The notes: generated by a model from the letters alone, not told the origin. Positions 25,282-34,293 are shown, counted from the stretch's first letter. The stretch: 64,000 nucleotides of DNA from Puniceibacterium sp. IMCC21224 (GCF_001038505.1 NZ_LDPY01000002.1:1-64000); one strand, 5' to 3'. Program-made: numbers and translations.

Positions 25282-26442
25282 ATGGATTTTACGATCTCCG
25301 ACGAGATGAAGATGGTGACCGAGGCTGTGGGCCGTTTTGTGCGCGAAAAGGTACAGCCGCTGGAGGCAGAAACCGAAGAGGCGGCGGCCATCCCCGCAGA
25401 CAGACTCGCCCGGGTCAGGGCAGAGGCACAGGCCCTTGGCTTTTACGCGCTGAACATGAGCGAGGACGTCGGGGGCGGGGGCCTTGGCGTGCTGGACATG
25501 TGCCTTGTCGAGGAACAGCTTGGCCAGACCTCGGACGCGCTGATCCGGCGCATCTTTGGGCAGGTCTATCCGATGCTCGAAGAGTTCAAGGGACCGCTGC
25601 GCGACAGGTACCTGTATCCCACCGTCAAGGGCGACAAAATCTGCGCTATGGCGATCACCGAGCCGGGCGCGGGATCGGACGCTGCCGCGATCCGGACCCA
25701 CGCCCATCTGGACGGGGATGAGTGGGTGCTGAACGGAACCAAGCATTTCATCTCGGACGGGGATATCGCCGACTACATCATCGTCATGGCCGTGACCGAT
25801 GCCGAAAAGCGCGCCCGTGGCGGTATCACACTGTTGATCGTCGACAAAGGCACGCCGGGTTTTAACGTGGTGCGCAATCAGAAGATGATGGGCCATCGCG
25901 GCTATGGCCATGCCGAGCTGACCTTTGATGATGTGCGCATCCCCAGGGACAACGTCCTGGGCGAAGTGGGGCAGGGGTTCCGCGTCATGATGGCCAATGT
26001 CGGCGGCATTCGTCTGGGCCACATTGGTGCGCGCGCTGTGGGCATGGCGTCGCGGGTGCTTGAGATGATGCGCGACCACGCCGCCAGTCGGCAGCAGTTC
26101 GGCCAGCCCATCGGCGACTTTCAGATGGTGCAGCAGATGATTGCCGACAGCGCGATTGAAATCTTTGCCACCCGCATGATGGTGCTCAACACCGCGTGGG
26201 AGGTCGATCACGGCATGGACCCGCGCGACAAGGTGTCGATGGTCAAGGTGCAGGCCTCGGAAATGCTGGGCCGGGTTGCAGACCGCGGGATACAGGTCTT
26301 TGGCGGTTACGGCTTTACCAAGGAACTGCCGCTTGAACGCATCTACCGCGACGCCCGCGTCACCCGCATCTATGACGGCACTTCTGAGGTGCACCGCATG
26401 CTGATCGCCCGCTCGGTGATCAAACGCGGCCTGACACTGTGA
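25282..26442 (+). CDS. Acyl-CoA dehydrogenase
   Basis: A 386-residue FAD enzyme of the acyl-CoA dehydrogenase fold. It has the substrate/FAD segment AMAITEPGAGSDAAAIRT near residues 123-140, WVLNGTKHFISDG, QVFGGYGFTKELPLERIYRDAR and TRIYDGTSEVHRMLIAR, whose Glu is at the usual catalytic-base position. It should introduce an alpha-beta double bond in the CoA ester made by the upstream transferase and pass electrons to ETF. It lies 21 bases after the CoA-transferase stop. Confidence 0.93.
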   Translation: MDFTISDEMKMVTEAVGRFVREKVQPLEAETEEAAAIPADRLARVRAEAQALGFYALNMSEDVGGGGLGVLDMCLVEEQLGQTSDALIRRIFGQVYPMLEEFKGPLRDRYLYPTVKGDKICAMAITEPGAGSDAAAIRTHAHLDGDEWVLNGTKHFISDGDIADYIIVMAVTDAEKRARGGITLLIVDKGTPGFNVVRNQKMMGHRGYGHAELTFDDVRIPRDNVLGEVGQGFRVMMANVGGIRLGHIGARAVGMASRVLEMMRDHAASRQQFGQPIGDFQMVQQMIADSAIEIFATRMMVLNTAWEVDHGMDPRDKVSMVKVQASEMLGRVADRGIQVFGGYGFTKELPLERIYRDARVTRIYDGTSEVHRMLIARSVIKRGLTL

Positions 26443-26453
26443 AAGGATCCCAC

Positions 26454-26852
26454 ATGACCGACGGACCGCAGCCCGGCCAATCCATCACCTTTCGCAAGAC
26501 CATGACGGTGGCCGAGCAGGGGTTCTTTACCGGGATCTCGGGCAACCTCGGATCGCTCTATGTCGATCGGCGCGCCGCGCAGGCACAGGGCCTGCCCGAC
26601 ATGGCAGTGTTCGAGCTTGCGGCCGGCGCGCTGTTTTCTACGGCACTTGCCCGCCTCGCGGGGCCGGGCTGGCGGATCGAGTCGATTTCTTTCCGCTTCG
26701 CCCGCGCCCTGACATTGGGAGAGACACTTGCCGCCACTGCGACCATTGCCGCCAGCAGCAGCACGCTCGGCTTTTCGCTGTCGGGCGAGGTAAACGGCGA
26801 GCAGGTGATTGAGGGCGAGGCGCGCATGGCGCCCGTGACTGCCGATGTATGA
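26454..26852 (+). CDS. MaoC-like hotdog protein with degenerate active site
   Basis: About 132 residues with a MaoC hotdog layout, but the hydratase motif (consensus tGDxNPxHxD) here reads FTGISGNLGSLYVD, so both catalytic Asp and His are replaced. ATG 26454 is preferred over GTG 26439 because AAGGA lies between them. It is immediately followed, with an eight-base overlap, by a MaoC protein that keeps both residues. A structural or substrate-binding subunit of a mixed dimer is likely, as in other two-subunit (R)-hydratases; this is inference. Confidence 0.75.
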   Translation: MTDGPQPGQSITFRKTMTVAEQGFFTGISGNLGSLYVDRRAAQAQGLPDMAVFELAAGALFSTALARLAGPGWRIESISFRFARALTLGETLAATATIAASSSTLGFSLSGEVNGEQVIEGEARMAPVTADV

Positions 26853-27279
26853 CATCCGTCAGATTGACGAACTGAACGTCGGCGACCGTGTGTCAGTCTC
26901 CAAGACCATTACCGAGGCGGACGGCGCCATGTACATTGCCGCCACTGGCGATTTCGGTCCGGTCCATGTGGATGGGGACTATGCTGCCGCCACACGGTTT
27001 GGCGAACGGCTCGCGCCCGGCATCCTTGTCGCGGGGATCTGTACCTCGGTTCTGACGGCCGAGCTGGTGGGAACATTGGGCGTGTCGATCCGCGACAGTT
27101 TCTGGTTCACTGGGGCGGTGCGCTACGGCGATACCATCACGTTTGAGATCTGGATCTCGGCCCGGGACGAGGACAACCGCACCGTCGACTGGCAGGCATC
27201 GGCCCGCAACGAAGTGGGCATTGAGGTTCTCAAGGCCGATGCCACCCTGAAATTCCCCAGAAAGAAGGTTATCACATGA
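26845..27279 (+). CDS. MaoC-family enoyl-CoA hydratase
   Basis: A 144-residue hotdog protein with an intact (R)-hydratase motif YIAATGDFGPVHVD (residues about 30-43; catalytic Asp and His) and LAPGILVAGICTSVL, the helix that follows. It should add water to the enoyl-CoA produced by the acyl-CoA dehydrogenase. Its ATG lies in the end of the preceding degenerate partner, and its stop overlaps the next ATG (ATGA), so the three genes are translationally coupled. Confidence 0.86.
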   Translation: MYDIRQIDELNVGDRVSVSKTITEADGAMYIAATGDFGPVHVDGDYAAATRFGERLAPGILVAGICTSVLTAELVGTLGVSIRDSFWFTGAVRYGDTITFEIWISARDEDNRTVDWQASARNEVGIEVLKADATLKFPRKKVIT

Positions 27280-28208
27280 GCCTCACCGGCAAGGATCTGC
27301 GCGGCATCACGGTCGCCACTGTGCTTCCCTTTGACGCCGAGGGCGGTATCGACTGGGACGGCTATGCCGCCGTGCTGGACCACTGCGCGCGCCCCGAGAC
27401 GACAGACTGCGTTTTTGTCAACGGTCATGCGGGCGAAGCCACGGCGCTGACTCCTGCGGAGCGCGCCGAAGTCATCCGGTTCACCCGTGATCATATCGGC
27501 GCGGGTCAGCCGCTGCTTGCGGGGGTCGTGCCTACCGGTCTGCCGGACGCAATAACTCAGGCCGAAACCGCGCGAGAGGCGGGGGCCGACGTCGCGGTGA
27601 TCTTTCCGGCCGAGGCACTTGCAGGCGGCAATGCGGCGACCGGGGCGCCGGTCGCGATGATGGAAAAGCTGGCCAGCACGCTGCAAATGCCGCTTTCGGT
27701 CTTCCAGTTTCCCATCGCCTCTGGCTTTGGTTTTTCCACGCCGGTTCTGGCCAAGATCGCGCAGATCCCCGAAGTTATCGCCGTCAAGGAGGGCAGCGCC
27801 ACGCTGCTGGCCTATGATGAAAATCGCCGCGCGATCAAGGCGGCCGCACCCGATGTTGCGGTCCTGCCGTCGAATTTCCACTGGTTTTTCGCCCAGCTTG
27901 CTCTGGGAGGTGACGGCATCCTGTCGGGCCTTGCCTCGCTTGTGCCCGGGCTGCTTGCGGATCTGTGGACGGCTTCGGAGGCCATGGACCTTGCCGCGAT
28001 GCGCGTCGCCAACGACCGGCTGTATCCGGTTGTGCGGGCAATCTATGGCCCCGCGCCGGTAATCGACATGCACACCCGGATGAAAGACGGCCTCAAGATG
28101 CTGGGAGTCATCGAGAACGCCGATCCGCGGCTTCCGCTGCTGCCGCAATCGGCAGAAATAGTCGAGGATATTCGTGCGGCGCTGATCACTGCAAAGGTGC
28201 TGCGATGA
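27276..28208 (+). CDS. DHDPS/NAL-superfamily aldolase, GHAGE variant 1
   Basis: A 310-residue TIM-barrel protein of the dihydrodipicolinate synthase/N-acetylneuraminate lyase superfamily. The Schiff-base Lys is in VIAVKEGSATLL near residue 173. The canonical GxTGE loop reads NGHAGEAT, and the YNxP motif reads FQFP, so the Tyr and Thr used in classical members are absent. It probably performs a pyruvate- or 2-oxoacid-type lyase or hydratase reaction on a different substrate. It is coupled by ATGA overlaps to a MaoC gene upstream and a paralogue downstream. Confidence 0.85.
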   Translation: MSLTGKDLRGITVATVLPFDAEGGIDWDGYAAVLDHCARPETTDCVFVNGHAGEATALTPAERAEVIRFTRDHIGAGQPLLAGVVPTGLPDAITQAETAREAGADVAVIFPAEALAGGNAATGAPVAMMEKLASTLQMPLSVFQFPIASGFGFSTPVLAKIAQIPEVIAVKEGSATLLAYDENRRAIKAAAPDVAVLPSNFHWFFAQLALGGDGILSGLASLVPGLLADLWTASEAMDLAAMRVANDRLYPVVRAIYGPAPVIDMHTRMKDGLKMLGVIENADPRLPLLPQSAEIVEDIRAALITAKVLR

Positions 28209-29128
28209 CCCCGCGCGAGATCCATGGCGGTCTCTACGCCGCCACCATCTGCCCGATGCGCAGTGATGGGTCTTTGGACTGTGCAAGCCTTGAACGCCAT
28301 TTTGCGTCGGTGTTGGCGGATCCTGGCCAGCGTGGCCTGCTGCTGAACGGTCATGCGGGCGAGGGAATCTTTCTGTCCCGCGCCGAACAGGCCGAGGTCG
28401 TGAGCATTGCCCGGCAGGCAGCGGGCACGAAACGTATCCTCGCCGCCGTCAGCGCCGAGGCCACCGCCATCGCTGCCACCGACGCGCAGGCGGCTCTGCG
28501 TGCCGGGGCGGATGGGGTCATGGTCTTTGCTCCCTTCTCCTGGGTGCTCGGAGCGGACGCCCGGTCGATCGTCGCCCATCACCGCGGCATTGCAGAGGCC
28601 ACCGGAGGTGCGCCGGTCTATCTGTTCCAGGGCTCGGTCGGATCTGGCATCGCCTACAAGCCGGACGTCCTGAAAGCGTTGCTTGAAATCGACGCAGTTG
28701 TAGGCGTCAAGGAGGGATCGTGGGAAGTGAAATCCTATGAGATCACCCGCAGAATTGCCCGCGCGGCGCGACCCGATGTGGCGGTCATGGCCTCGGGCGA
28801 CGAGCATCTTTACACATGCTTCGTGCTGGGCAGCGACGGCAGCGCCGTAAGCCTGTCGGCGCTGGTGCCCGAAATGATCTCGGCGCTGGATGCCCATGTT
28901 ATCAAAGGCGACCACGCTGCTGCGCAGGCCATTCACACAAAGATCTTTGATCTGGCAAAGCTGGTCTATGCGGCGCCCGGTCATCTGGCCGCTGCGCGAG
29001 TCAAGGCCTGCCTTGCCGCACTGGGACGTATCGCCAGCCCGGCCTGCCGGGCCCCCACACCCGGCATCGACGACGCGGAAATCGAACGCCTTCTTGCCGC
29101 GCTGCGCCCCTGTCTGGAGGGGGCGTGA
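28205..29128 (+). CDS. DHDPS/NAL-superfamily aldolase, GHAGE variant 2
   Basis: A 307-residue paralogue of the preceding gene. It also has GHAGE (LLNGHAGEGIFLS, near residue 47) and a Schiff-base Lys in VVGVKEGSWEVKS, and FQGS stands in place of YNxP. The start at 28205 overlaps the upstream stop (ATGA). Because both copies share the same unusual loop and are adjacent, they may form a heteromeric enzyme or carry out paired steps. The substrate is not known. Confidence 0.83.
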   Translation: MTPREIHGGLYAATICPMRSDGSLDCASLERHFASVLADPGQRGLLLNGHAGEGIFLSRAEQAEVVSIARQAAGTKRILAAVSAEATAIAATDAQAALRAGADGVMVFAPFSWVLGADARSIVAHHRGIAEATGGAPVYLFQGSVGSGIAYKPDVLKALLEIDAVVGVKEGSWEVKSYEITRRIARAARPDVAVMASGDEHLYTCFVLGSDGSAVSLSALVPEMISALDAHVIKGDHAAAQAIHTKIFDLAKLVYAAPGHLAAARVKACLAALGRIASPACRAPTPGIDDAEIERLLAALRPCLEGA

Positions 29129-29409
29129 TGGCGCAGACCCATATCGTCTTTGTCGACATAGACCCAGAGTACGAGACCGACTTTGATGCGTGGTACGATA
29201 CCCGGCACCTGCCCGACATTCTGGCCTGCCCCGGCTGGCTCGAAGCGCGGCGCGAGAAGTGCCTTGAAGGCGGGCCGCGTCATGTTGCGATTTACACGAT
29301 CAGCGGACCTGAAGCCTATGAAACGCCGGAGTTCAATGCTATCAAGGGCTTCGGGCCGTTCACGGACAAGATCCGCAACTTCCGCCGCATCAGGCTGACG
29401 CGGAGTTGA
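29128..29409 (+). CDS. Small dimeric alpha/beta-barrel-like protein
   Basis: A 93-residue protein beginning MAQTHIVFVDIDPEYETDFDAWYDTRHLPDIL. The pattern of a first strand, an FxxWYxxxHxPDIL helix and a later YTISGPEAYETPEF is typical of small ferredoxin-like dimeric barrel proteins (EthD/antibiotic-monooxygenase-like fold). GTG 29125 is an alternative start. It closes the CoA-transferase operon. Members of this fold act as small enzymes or accessory proteins; a specific function is not assigned. Confidence 0.7.
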   Translation: MAQTHIVFVDIDPEYETDFDAWYDTRHLPDILACPGWLEARREKCLEGGPRHVAIYTISGPEAYETPEFNAIKGFGPFTDKIRNFRRIRLTRS

Positions 29410-29441
29410 CCGCAGGGGCCAGGATGGATCGGGGCCGCGAC

Positions 29442-30374
29442 ATGCTCAACCTCAGGCAGCTCGAAATTCTCCGCGCCGTGGTGCAATACCGCACGACCGT
29501 TGGCGCGGCGGAGCGTCTGGGCATGTCCCAGCCCTCAATCTCGAACACCATCCGACACATCGAAAGCGTGCTGGGCTTTCCGTTGTTCGAACGGGTCAGC
29601 AACCGTCTGACGCCAACCGAAGAGGCGCTGATCCTGCTAGAGGAATCCGAGCCTCTATTCCTGCTGCGCGACGCCGTGAACCAGCGCGCGACGGATCTGC
29701 GCATGGGCCGCATTGGGCGCATTCGCGTCGCCTCGACCGCAGAACTGTCCGAGGCTGTGCTGCCGCGCGTGATTGCGGATTATGCCAACGAGTACCCGCA
29801 GATCCAGATCTCACTTGAGACGCGGCCGCTCGACAGTGTGTTGCAGGTCGTGGAAAACGGTTTGGCTGATGTGGCTTTTATCATCGCGGGATACGAACGG
29901 CAGGCGTTGGAATACGTGCTGGTGGACGAATTGCGTGCGGTCTGCCTGTGTTCCGAGAGCGATCCGCTGGCCAAACTTGACCAGATCACGCCAAAGGACC
30001 TGACAGCCCGACCCATGGTCGGCCCGCAGGTCGCCAACCGTATTGGACTGATGATCGCCGACAGCTTTCGCGCCGCCGGCTACGATTACCGGCCCACCAT
30101 CGAGACCCGTTTTATGAATGCCGCCGCGCGGATTGTGCGCGACGGGTGGGGTGTCACGCTGGTTGACGAGCTTTCTGCCTTTGCTGCGCTGAAACCCGGC
30201 CTTGTCGTGCGCCCGTATGTGCCGGAACTGCGGTTTCCTCTTTCGGCAGCCGTGCCGAAAGCCAAGACCGCCTCGCGGCAGACCCGGCGCTTTATCGCGG
30301 CCTTTTCCGAACGCGCCGCGCTGCGCATCGCGGAAGTCAGGGCGGCGACGCACCGGCCCGGGTTTCCGGACTGA
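29442..30374 (+). CDS. LysR-family transcriptional regulator
   Basis: About 310 residues. The HTH is LRQLEILRAVVQYRTTVGAAERLGMSQPSISNTIRHIESVLGFPLFER, followed by the effector domain (IRVASTAELSEAVLPRVIADYANEYPQIQISLETRPLDSVLQVVENGLADVAFI). ATG 29442 places the HTH at the very N-terminus as usual; ATG 29424 is possible. It lies 32 bases after the operon it probably regulates and overlaps the convergent aldolase gene by 38 bases. Confidence 0.9.
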   Translation: MLNLRQLEILRAVVQYRTTVGAAERLGMSQPSISNTIRHIESVLGFPLFERVSNRLTPTEEALILLEESEPLFLLRDAVNQRATDLRMGRIGRIRVASTAELSEAVLPRVIADYANEYPQIQISLETRPLDSVLQVVENGLADVAFIIAGYERQALEYVLVDELRAVCLCSESDPLAKLDQITPKDLTARPMVGPQVANRIGLMIADSFRAAGYDYRPTIETRFMNAAARIVRDGWGVTLVDELSAFAALKPGLVVRPYVPELRFPLSAAVPKAKTASRQTRRFIAAFSERAALRIAEVRAATHRPGFPD

Positions 30375-31149
30375 CCTCTGATTCACGCAGTCGGGCCAAG
30401 AGCGCCACGCCGCCCTCGATGATGAGGTTCGTCTCATTCGTCGCAACGACGGCGGTCGCGCCGAGGGACAGTGCGTGGCTTTGCACCAGATGCGGTGGCA
30501 GCCCCATGACCCCAAAGCCGCAGCCGTTGCGCAAGGCGGCCTCGGCAATCGTCGCAAAGGCTGTCAGAACGCGGGGATGATCCAACTGGCCGCGCAGGCC
30601 CAGCCCGTCTGCCAGATCGTTGGTGCCGATCATCAGCATGTCGATGCCGTCGGTCGCGGCGATCCCCTCGACTGCTTTCAGCGCTTCGGCGCTTTCGATC
30701 ATGGCGATCACCTGCGTGCCAGCCTCGGCGCGGGTGCAGAGTTCGGCAGACGGGATCAACGCGTAGTCCAATCCGGGCAAGGGGCCGGGCAGGGCGCGCG
30801 CGCCGCGCGGGGCAAAGCGGCAGGCGCGGGCGATGCGGGCCGCATCCCCGGTACTATCCACATGCGGCACCACGACGGCGGTGGCGCCGCAGTCCAGCAC
30901 CCGCGCGACGTCGCCCGAGCGGGGCCCCGTGACCCGGCCCCAGACCGGCAGACCCGCCGCAATCCCGGCCGCGGCCGCCTGACCCAGCTCTGCCATGCCC
31001 AGCGGGCCATGCTCCATATCAATCACGACGAAATCGAATCCCGCTCCGCGCGCCAGCAGAACAGCCTCTGCGCGGCCTAAAAGACAGAAGGCGAGGCCGC
31101 ACATATGCGGGGCCGGATTTGTCGCGTGCTTAAGAATTGGTCGGTTCAC
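30337..31149 (-). CDS. HpcH/HpaI-family aldolase/citrate lyase-like protein
   Basis: A 270-residue TIM-barrel protein of the class II pyruvate aldolase family. FDFVVIDMEHGPLGMAEL near residue 40 holds the acidic metal site and general-base region, VVVPHVDSTGDAARIARACRFAPRGARAL is the family's phosphate/carboxylate segment, and VIAMIESAEALKAVEGI holds a metal-binding Glu. It should cleave a 4-hydroxy-2-oxoacid to pyruvate plus an aldehyde or catalyse the related lyase reaction. The start appears to be GTG at 31149. It is divergent from the first TRAP operon. Confidence 0.87.
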   Translation of the reverse strand: MNRPILKHATNPAPHMCGLAFCLLGRAEAVLLARGAGFDFVVIDMEHGPLGMAELGQAAAAGIAAGLPVWGRVTGPRSGDVARVLDCGATAVVVPHVDSTGDAARIARACRFAPRGARALPGPLPGLDYALIPSAELCTRAEAGTQVIAMIESAEALKAVEGIAATDGIDMLMIGTNDLADGLGLRGQLDHPRVLTAFATIAEAALRNGCGFGVMGLPPHLVQSHALSLGATAVVATNETNLIIEGGVALLARLRESEVSPETRAGASPP

Positions 31150-31379
31150 CGGAGAATGCTCACTTTGTGGTCAGTGCCCTTGGGCGTGTGTTTTGAAGAT
31201 AATGCAGAATCCCCGGAAACATTCAGGAAAAGCGCGGGATAAATAGTTGGTATCGGTCTTCTTATAGTCGCGGTTCTTCATCCACCCGCCATTGCCGGTA
31301 ACCTGACCGCAACATGGCCGGGGATGGACAGTTGCAAGGCTCCACCATACCCCGCGCCGCACAACAGGAAGGTGTGTCG

Positions 31380-31955
31380 ATGGAAGATCCCACGACCCGT
31401 TTCGCAGGCCCGACGTCGGCGCCGCGCACGTGGAGAGACAACAAGGTGATCAGGACGCTAACCTTTGGTCTGTGGGGTCTGCGGCGGCTGGTGGACGGAG
31501 CGGCATTGCTGCTGCTCGGTTACATGGCGCTGGCGATTCTGGTGCAGATCACCGGGCGCTACGTGTTCAACTATTCCATCGCCTGGAGCGAGGAGACCGC
31601 GACCTTTGCGCAGGTCTGGCTGACGCTGCTGGGGGCGGGCATCGCCATGCGCTACAACCAGCATGTCGGTGTCGATTTTCTGATCCGCAAGGCGCCGCTG
31701 CCGGTGCAGCAGCTGTGCTCGGCGGCGAGCTTTGCCTTGGGGGCCTGGTTCCTGAGCGTGGTGGTGATCGGGTCGCTGTCGCTGGTGGCGATCGGGTTCA
31801 TGGTGAAATCCCCGGCGCTGCGGATCCCGATGGCAGTGCCCTATATGGCGCTGCCGGTTGGGTTTTCCTATTTCCTGTTGGAATTTGCGCTATCGGGCCT
31901 GCCGCGCATCCTGCGCCCCGGCGGTCCCGATGATGCGACCGGAGCTGCGGCATGA
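31380..31955 (+). CDS. TRAP transporter small permease (DctQ), system 1
   Basis: About 191 residues with four hydrophobic helices and the DctQ signature GRYVFNYSIAWSEETATFAQVWLTLLGAGIAMRYNQHVGVDFL. ATG 31380 has AGGAAGG upstream and leaves a 40-residue cytoplasmic N-terminus. The stop overlaps the dctM start (ATGA). With DctM and DctP downstream it forms a sodium-dependent carboxylate importer. It is strongly similar in sequence to the second TRAP system in this window. Confidence 0.9.
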   Translation: MEDPTTRFAGPTSAPRTWRDNKVIRTLTFGLWGLRRLVDGAALLLLGYMALAILVQITGRYVFNYSIAWSEETATFAQVWLTLLGAGIAMRYNQHVGVDFLIRKAPLPVQQLCSAASFALGAWFLSVVVIGSLSLVAIGFMVKSPALRIPMAVPYMALPVGFSYFLLEFALSGLPRILRPGGPDDATGAAA

Positions 31956-33232
31956 TCTGGGCAGCGGGCGGTTTCCTTCTTCTGCTGGTCTCGGGCATTC
32001 CAATTGTTCTGGCGCTTGGCATTGCCGCGCTGGTGGCAATCGAGATGACCACGACGGCGCCGATCTCGATCGTGGCGCAACGGGTCTATGGCGGCATCAA
32101 CTCCTTCACACTCATGGCGATACCGTTCTTCGTGGCCTCCGGCCTGCTGATGGAGGCAGGAGGTATCGCGCGCCGTTTCGTCAATCTGGCCACGGCGCTG
32201 GTGGGCTGGATCACGGGGAGCCTTTATCTGGTCGCCATCGTCACCGGCACGGGATTGGCCGCGATTTCAGGGTCGGGATCTGCCGACACAGCCGCCATCA
32301 GCGCCGTAATGACGCCCGAGATGAAACGCCGGAACTACAACATCGACCTTGCCGCGGCTGTCATCGCAGCATCCGGCTCGCTGGCCTCGATCATACCGCC
32401 GTCTATTGTGATGATCGTCATCGCCATCACGGCGAACCAGTCCATCGGTGCGATGTTCCTGGGTGGCGTGGTGCCCGGTCTGCTGGTCATGACGGGGTTG
32501 ATGCTGGGATGCTGGATCTATGCCCGGCGGGGAGGCGAGGCCTATCGCGACCGGGAGGCCTTTACCCTTGCGCGACTGCGCACCGGTTTTTTGGATGCGG
32601 CGCCCGGCCTTCTGGTGCCGGTGGTCATCATCGGGGGCATCACGGGCGGCATCTTTACCGCGACCGAGGCCGCCTGCGTCGCCCTGTTCACCACTCTGAT
32701 CGTCACGCTTTTCATCTATCGCGAGCTGAAGTTGCGCGACCTTCCGGCGATCCTGCTGCGGTCCATCAGTCTGTCAGCCACGGTGCTAATCATCATCGCG
32801 ACCGCTTCGGTGTTCACCTGGATCATTGCAACACAGGGTTTTCCCGCGATGCTGCGCGGATGGCTGACCGGACTCACCGACAATCCGGTGGTGTTCCTGC
32901 TGATCGTCAACCTGCTGCTGCTGGTGGTGGGGATGTTCATGGAAAGCATCTCGGCCATCCTGATCCTGCTGCCGATCCTGCTGCCACTGTCGCAGAGCTA
33001 TGACATCGACCCGGTGCAGTTCGGCGTAATCACCGCGCTGAACCTGTCCATCGGGCTGATCACGCCGCCCTATGGCATCTGCCTGTATGTCGCCGCGTCC
33101 GTGGCGGGGCGGCGGATCGAACAGGTCTCGCGCAAGGTCTGGCTGCCGTTCGGATGCATGTTCGCCGCGCTGATGCTCGTGACCTTTGTTCCCGCCATTT
33201 CCCTCTGGCTGCCTTCGGTTCTGATGAACTGA
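31952..33232 (+). CDS. TRAP transporter large permease (DctM), system 1
   Basis: A 426-residue, roughly 12-helix membrane protein with DctM motifs: GGINSFTLMAIPFFVASGLLMEAGG, GSGSADTAAISAVMTPEMKRRNY, GSLASIIPPSIVMIV and late LITPPYGICLYVA. It is the transporting subunit that receives substrate from DctP. It overlaps dctQ by four bases, and dctP begins 53 bases downstream. Confidence 0.93.
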   Translation: MIWAAGGFLLLLVSGIPIVLALGIAALVAIEMTTTAPISIVAQRVYGGINSFTLMAIPFFVASGLLMEAGGIARRFVNLATALVGWITGSLYLVAIVTGTGLAAISGSGSADTAAISAVMTPEMKRRNYNIDLAAAVIAASGSLASIIPPSIVMIVIAITANQSIGAMFLGGVVPGLLVMTGLMLGCWIYARRGGEAYRDREAFTLARLRTGFLDAAPGLLVPVVIIGGITGGIFTATEAACVALFTTLIVTLFIYRELKLRDLPAILLRSISLSATVLIIIATASVFTWIIATQGFPAMLRGWLTGLTDNPVVFLLIVNLLLLVVGMFMESISAILILLPILLPLSQSYDIDPVQFGVITALNLSIGLITPPYGICLYVAASVAGRRIEQVSRKVWLPFGCMFAALMLVTFVPAISLWLPSVLMN

Positions 33233-33285
33233 AACAGCCGTTTCGCCCACCCCCCCTCAACAGCAAGAAGAAAGTAGAAAAAAAG

Positions 33286-34248
33286 ATGTCCAACAGAACG
33301 CTCACCTCCCTTGTCGTCGCCTGCGCCCTTGTCGCGGCCCCGGCATTTGCCGCCGACTACACCTTCAAGATCGCCCATACCAATGCCGCCGACGAGGTGC
33401 AGGATATGGGCCTTCAGAAGATGAAGGAACTGCTTGAGGCCAAGACCGACGGTGCCGCGACGCTGGAAATCTACCCCGGTGGTCAGCTGGGCGACGAGGC
33501 GCAGATCATCGAAGGCGTGATGCTTGGCTCGCTCGACATGGCGATGACCTCAAATTCGATGCTGTCGAACTATGTCGAGGATTTTCAGGTCTTCGACATG
33601 CCCTTTCTGTTCCCGTCGATCCCTGCGCTTGGCGAAAAGGTCGATGCCAATTCTGACATGATGGAAGCGTCGGCCAATGGTGCGGGCTTTGAACTTCTGG
33701 GTGTGTTTTCGTCGGGCATCCGGCATCTGATCACCTCTAAGCCGATCAACAGCATCGACGATCTGGCTGGCATGAAGATCCGCACCATGCAGAACCCCGT
33801 GCATGTCGAGGCGTTCCGCGCCTACGGCGCCAATCCCACGCCGATGTCCTATTCCGAACTGTATGGCGCGTTGCAGTCGGGCGTTGTGGACGGGGCCGAA
33901 GGTGCATCGACCGGGTATGACGGCATGAAGTTCTACGAGGTCGCGCCATCCTTTGCGCTGGTGGGCTGGCTCAACATGACCGCGCCCGTGACCATGCAGA
34001 AGGCCGCCTATGACGCGCTACCCGCCGAGATCCAGACCGCGCTTCTGGAATCCGGCGAAGAGGCCGCAACCTGGCAGCGCCAGTATGTTGTGGATCAAGA
34101 GCAGCCGCTGCTTGATAGCTTTGCCGCACAGGGGGTCAACATTACGCACCCCGATACCGCGCCGTTCATCGAAGCCTCCAAGCCGCTTTACGAAAGCCAG
34201 CTTACCACCGATGGTCAGAAAGCCCTTTATCAGGCCCTGACGAAGTGA
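33286..34248 (+). CDS. TRAP substrate-binding protein (DctP), system 1
   Basis: A 320-residue periplasmic protein with a Sec signal (MSNRTLTSLVVACALVAAPAF, cleavage near AFA-AD). It has the DctP core, including AGMKIRTMQNPVHVEAFRAYGANPTPM with the conserved Arg that salt-bridges the ligand carboxylate. ATG 33286 is preferred since upstream codons would hide the signal. It is closely similar to the DctP of system 2 (TMQNP, NPTP, ELYGAL, GVVDGAE blocks shared), so the ligands are probably related. Confidence 0.93.
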   Translation: MSNRTLTSLVVACALVAAPAFAADYTFKIAHTNAADEVQDMGLQKMKELLEAKTDGAATLEIYPGGQLGDEAQIIEGVMLGSLDMAMTSNSMLSNYVEDFQVFDMPFLFPSIPALGEKVDANSDMMEASANGAGFELLGVFSSGIRHLITSKPINSIDDLAGMKIRTMQNPVHVEAFRAYGANPTPMSYSELYGALQSGVVDGAEGASTGYDGMKFYEVAPSFALVGWLNMTAPVTMQKAAYDALPAEIQTALLESGEEAATWQRQYVVDQEQPLLDSFAAQGVNITHPDTAPFIEASKPLYESQLTTDGQKALYQALTK

Positions 34249-34254
34249 GCGACC

Positions 34255-34293
34255 GGCCCGCGGCGCGCCTCGCTTCGCGCCGCGGGCCTTTTT
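34255..34293 (+). terminator. Intrinsic terminator after TRAP system 1
   Basis: A 13-base perfect GC stem (GGCCCGCGGCGCG with CGCGCCGCGGGCC) around an eight-base loop is followed by five T. It lies six bases after the dctP stop, separating the TRAP operon from the hydantoinase gene. Confidence 0.85.

Noticed and set aside
24964..26394. 476-codon minus-strand frame opposite the CoA-transferase and acyl-CoA dehydrogenase genes
   Set aside because: It spans two well-supported genes on the other strand and has histidine/arginine-rich shadow composition without motifs.
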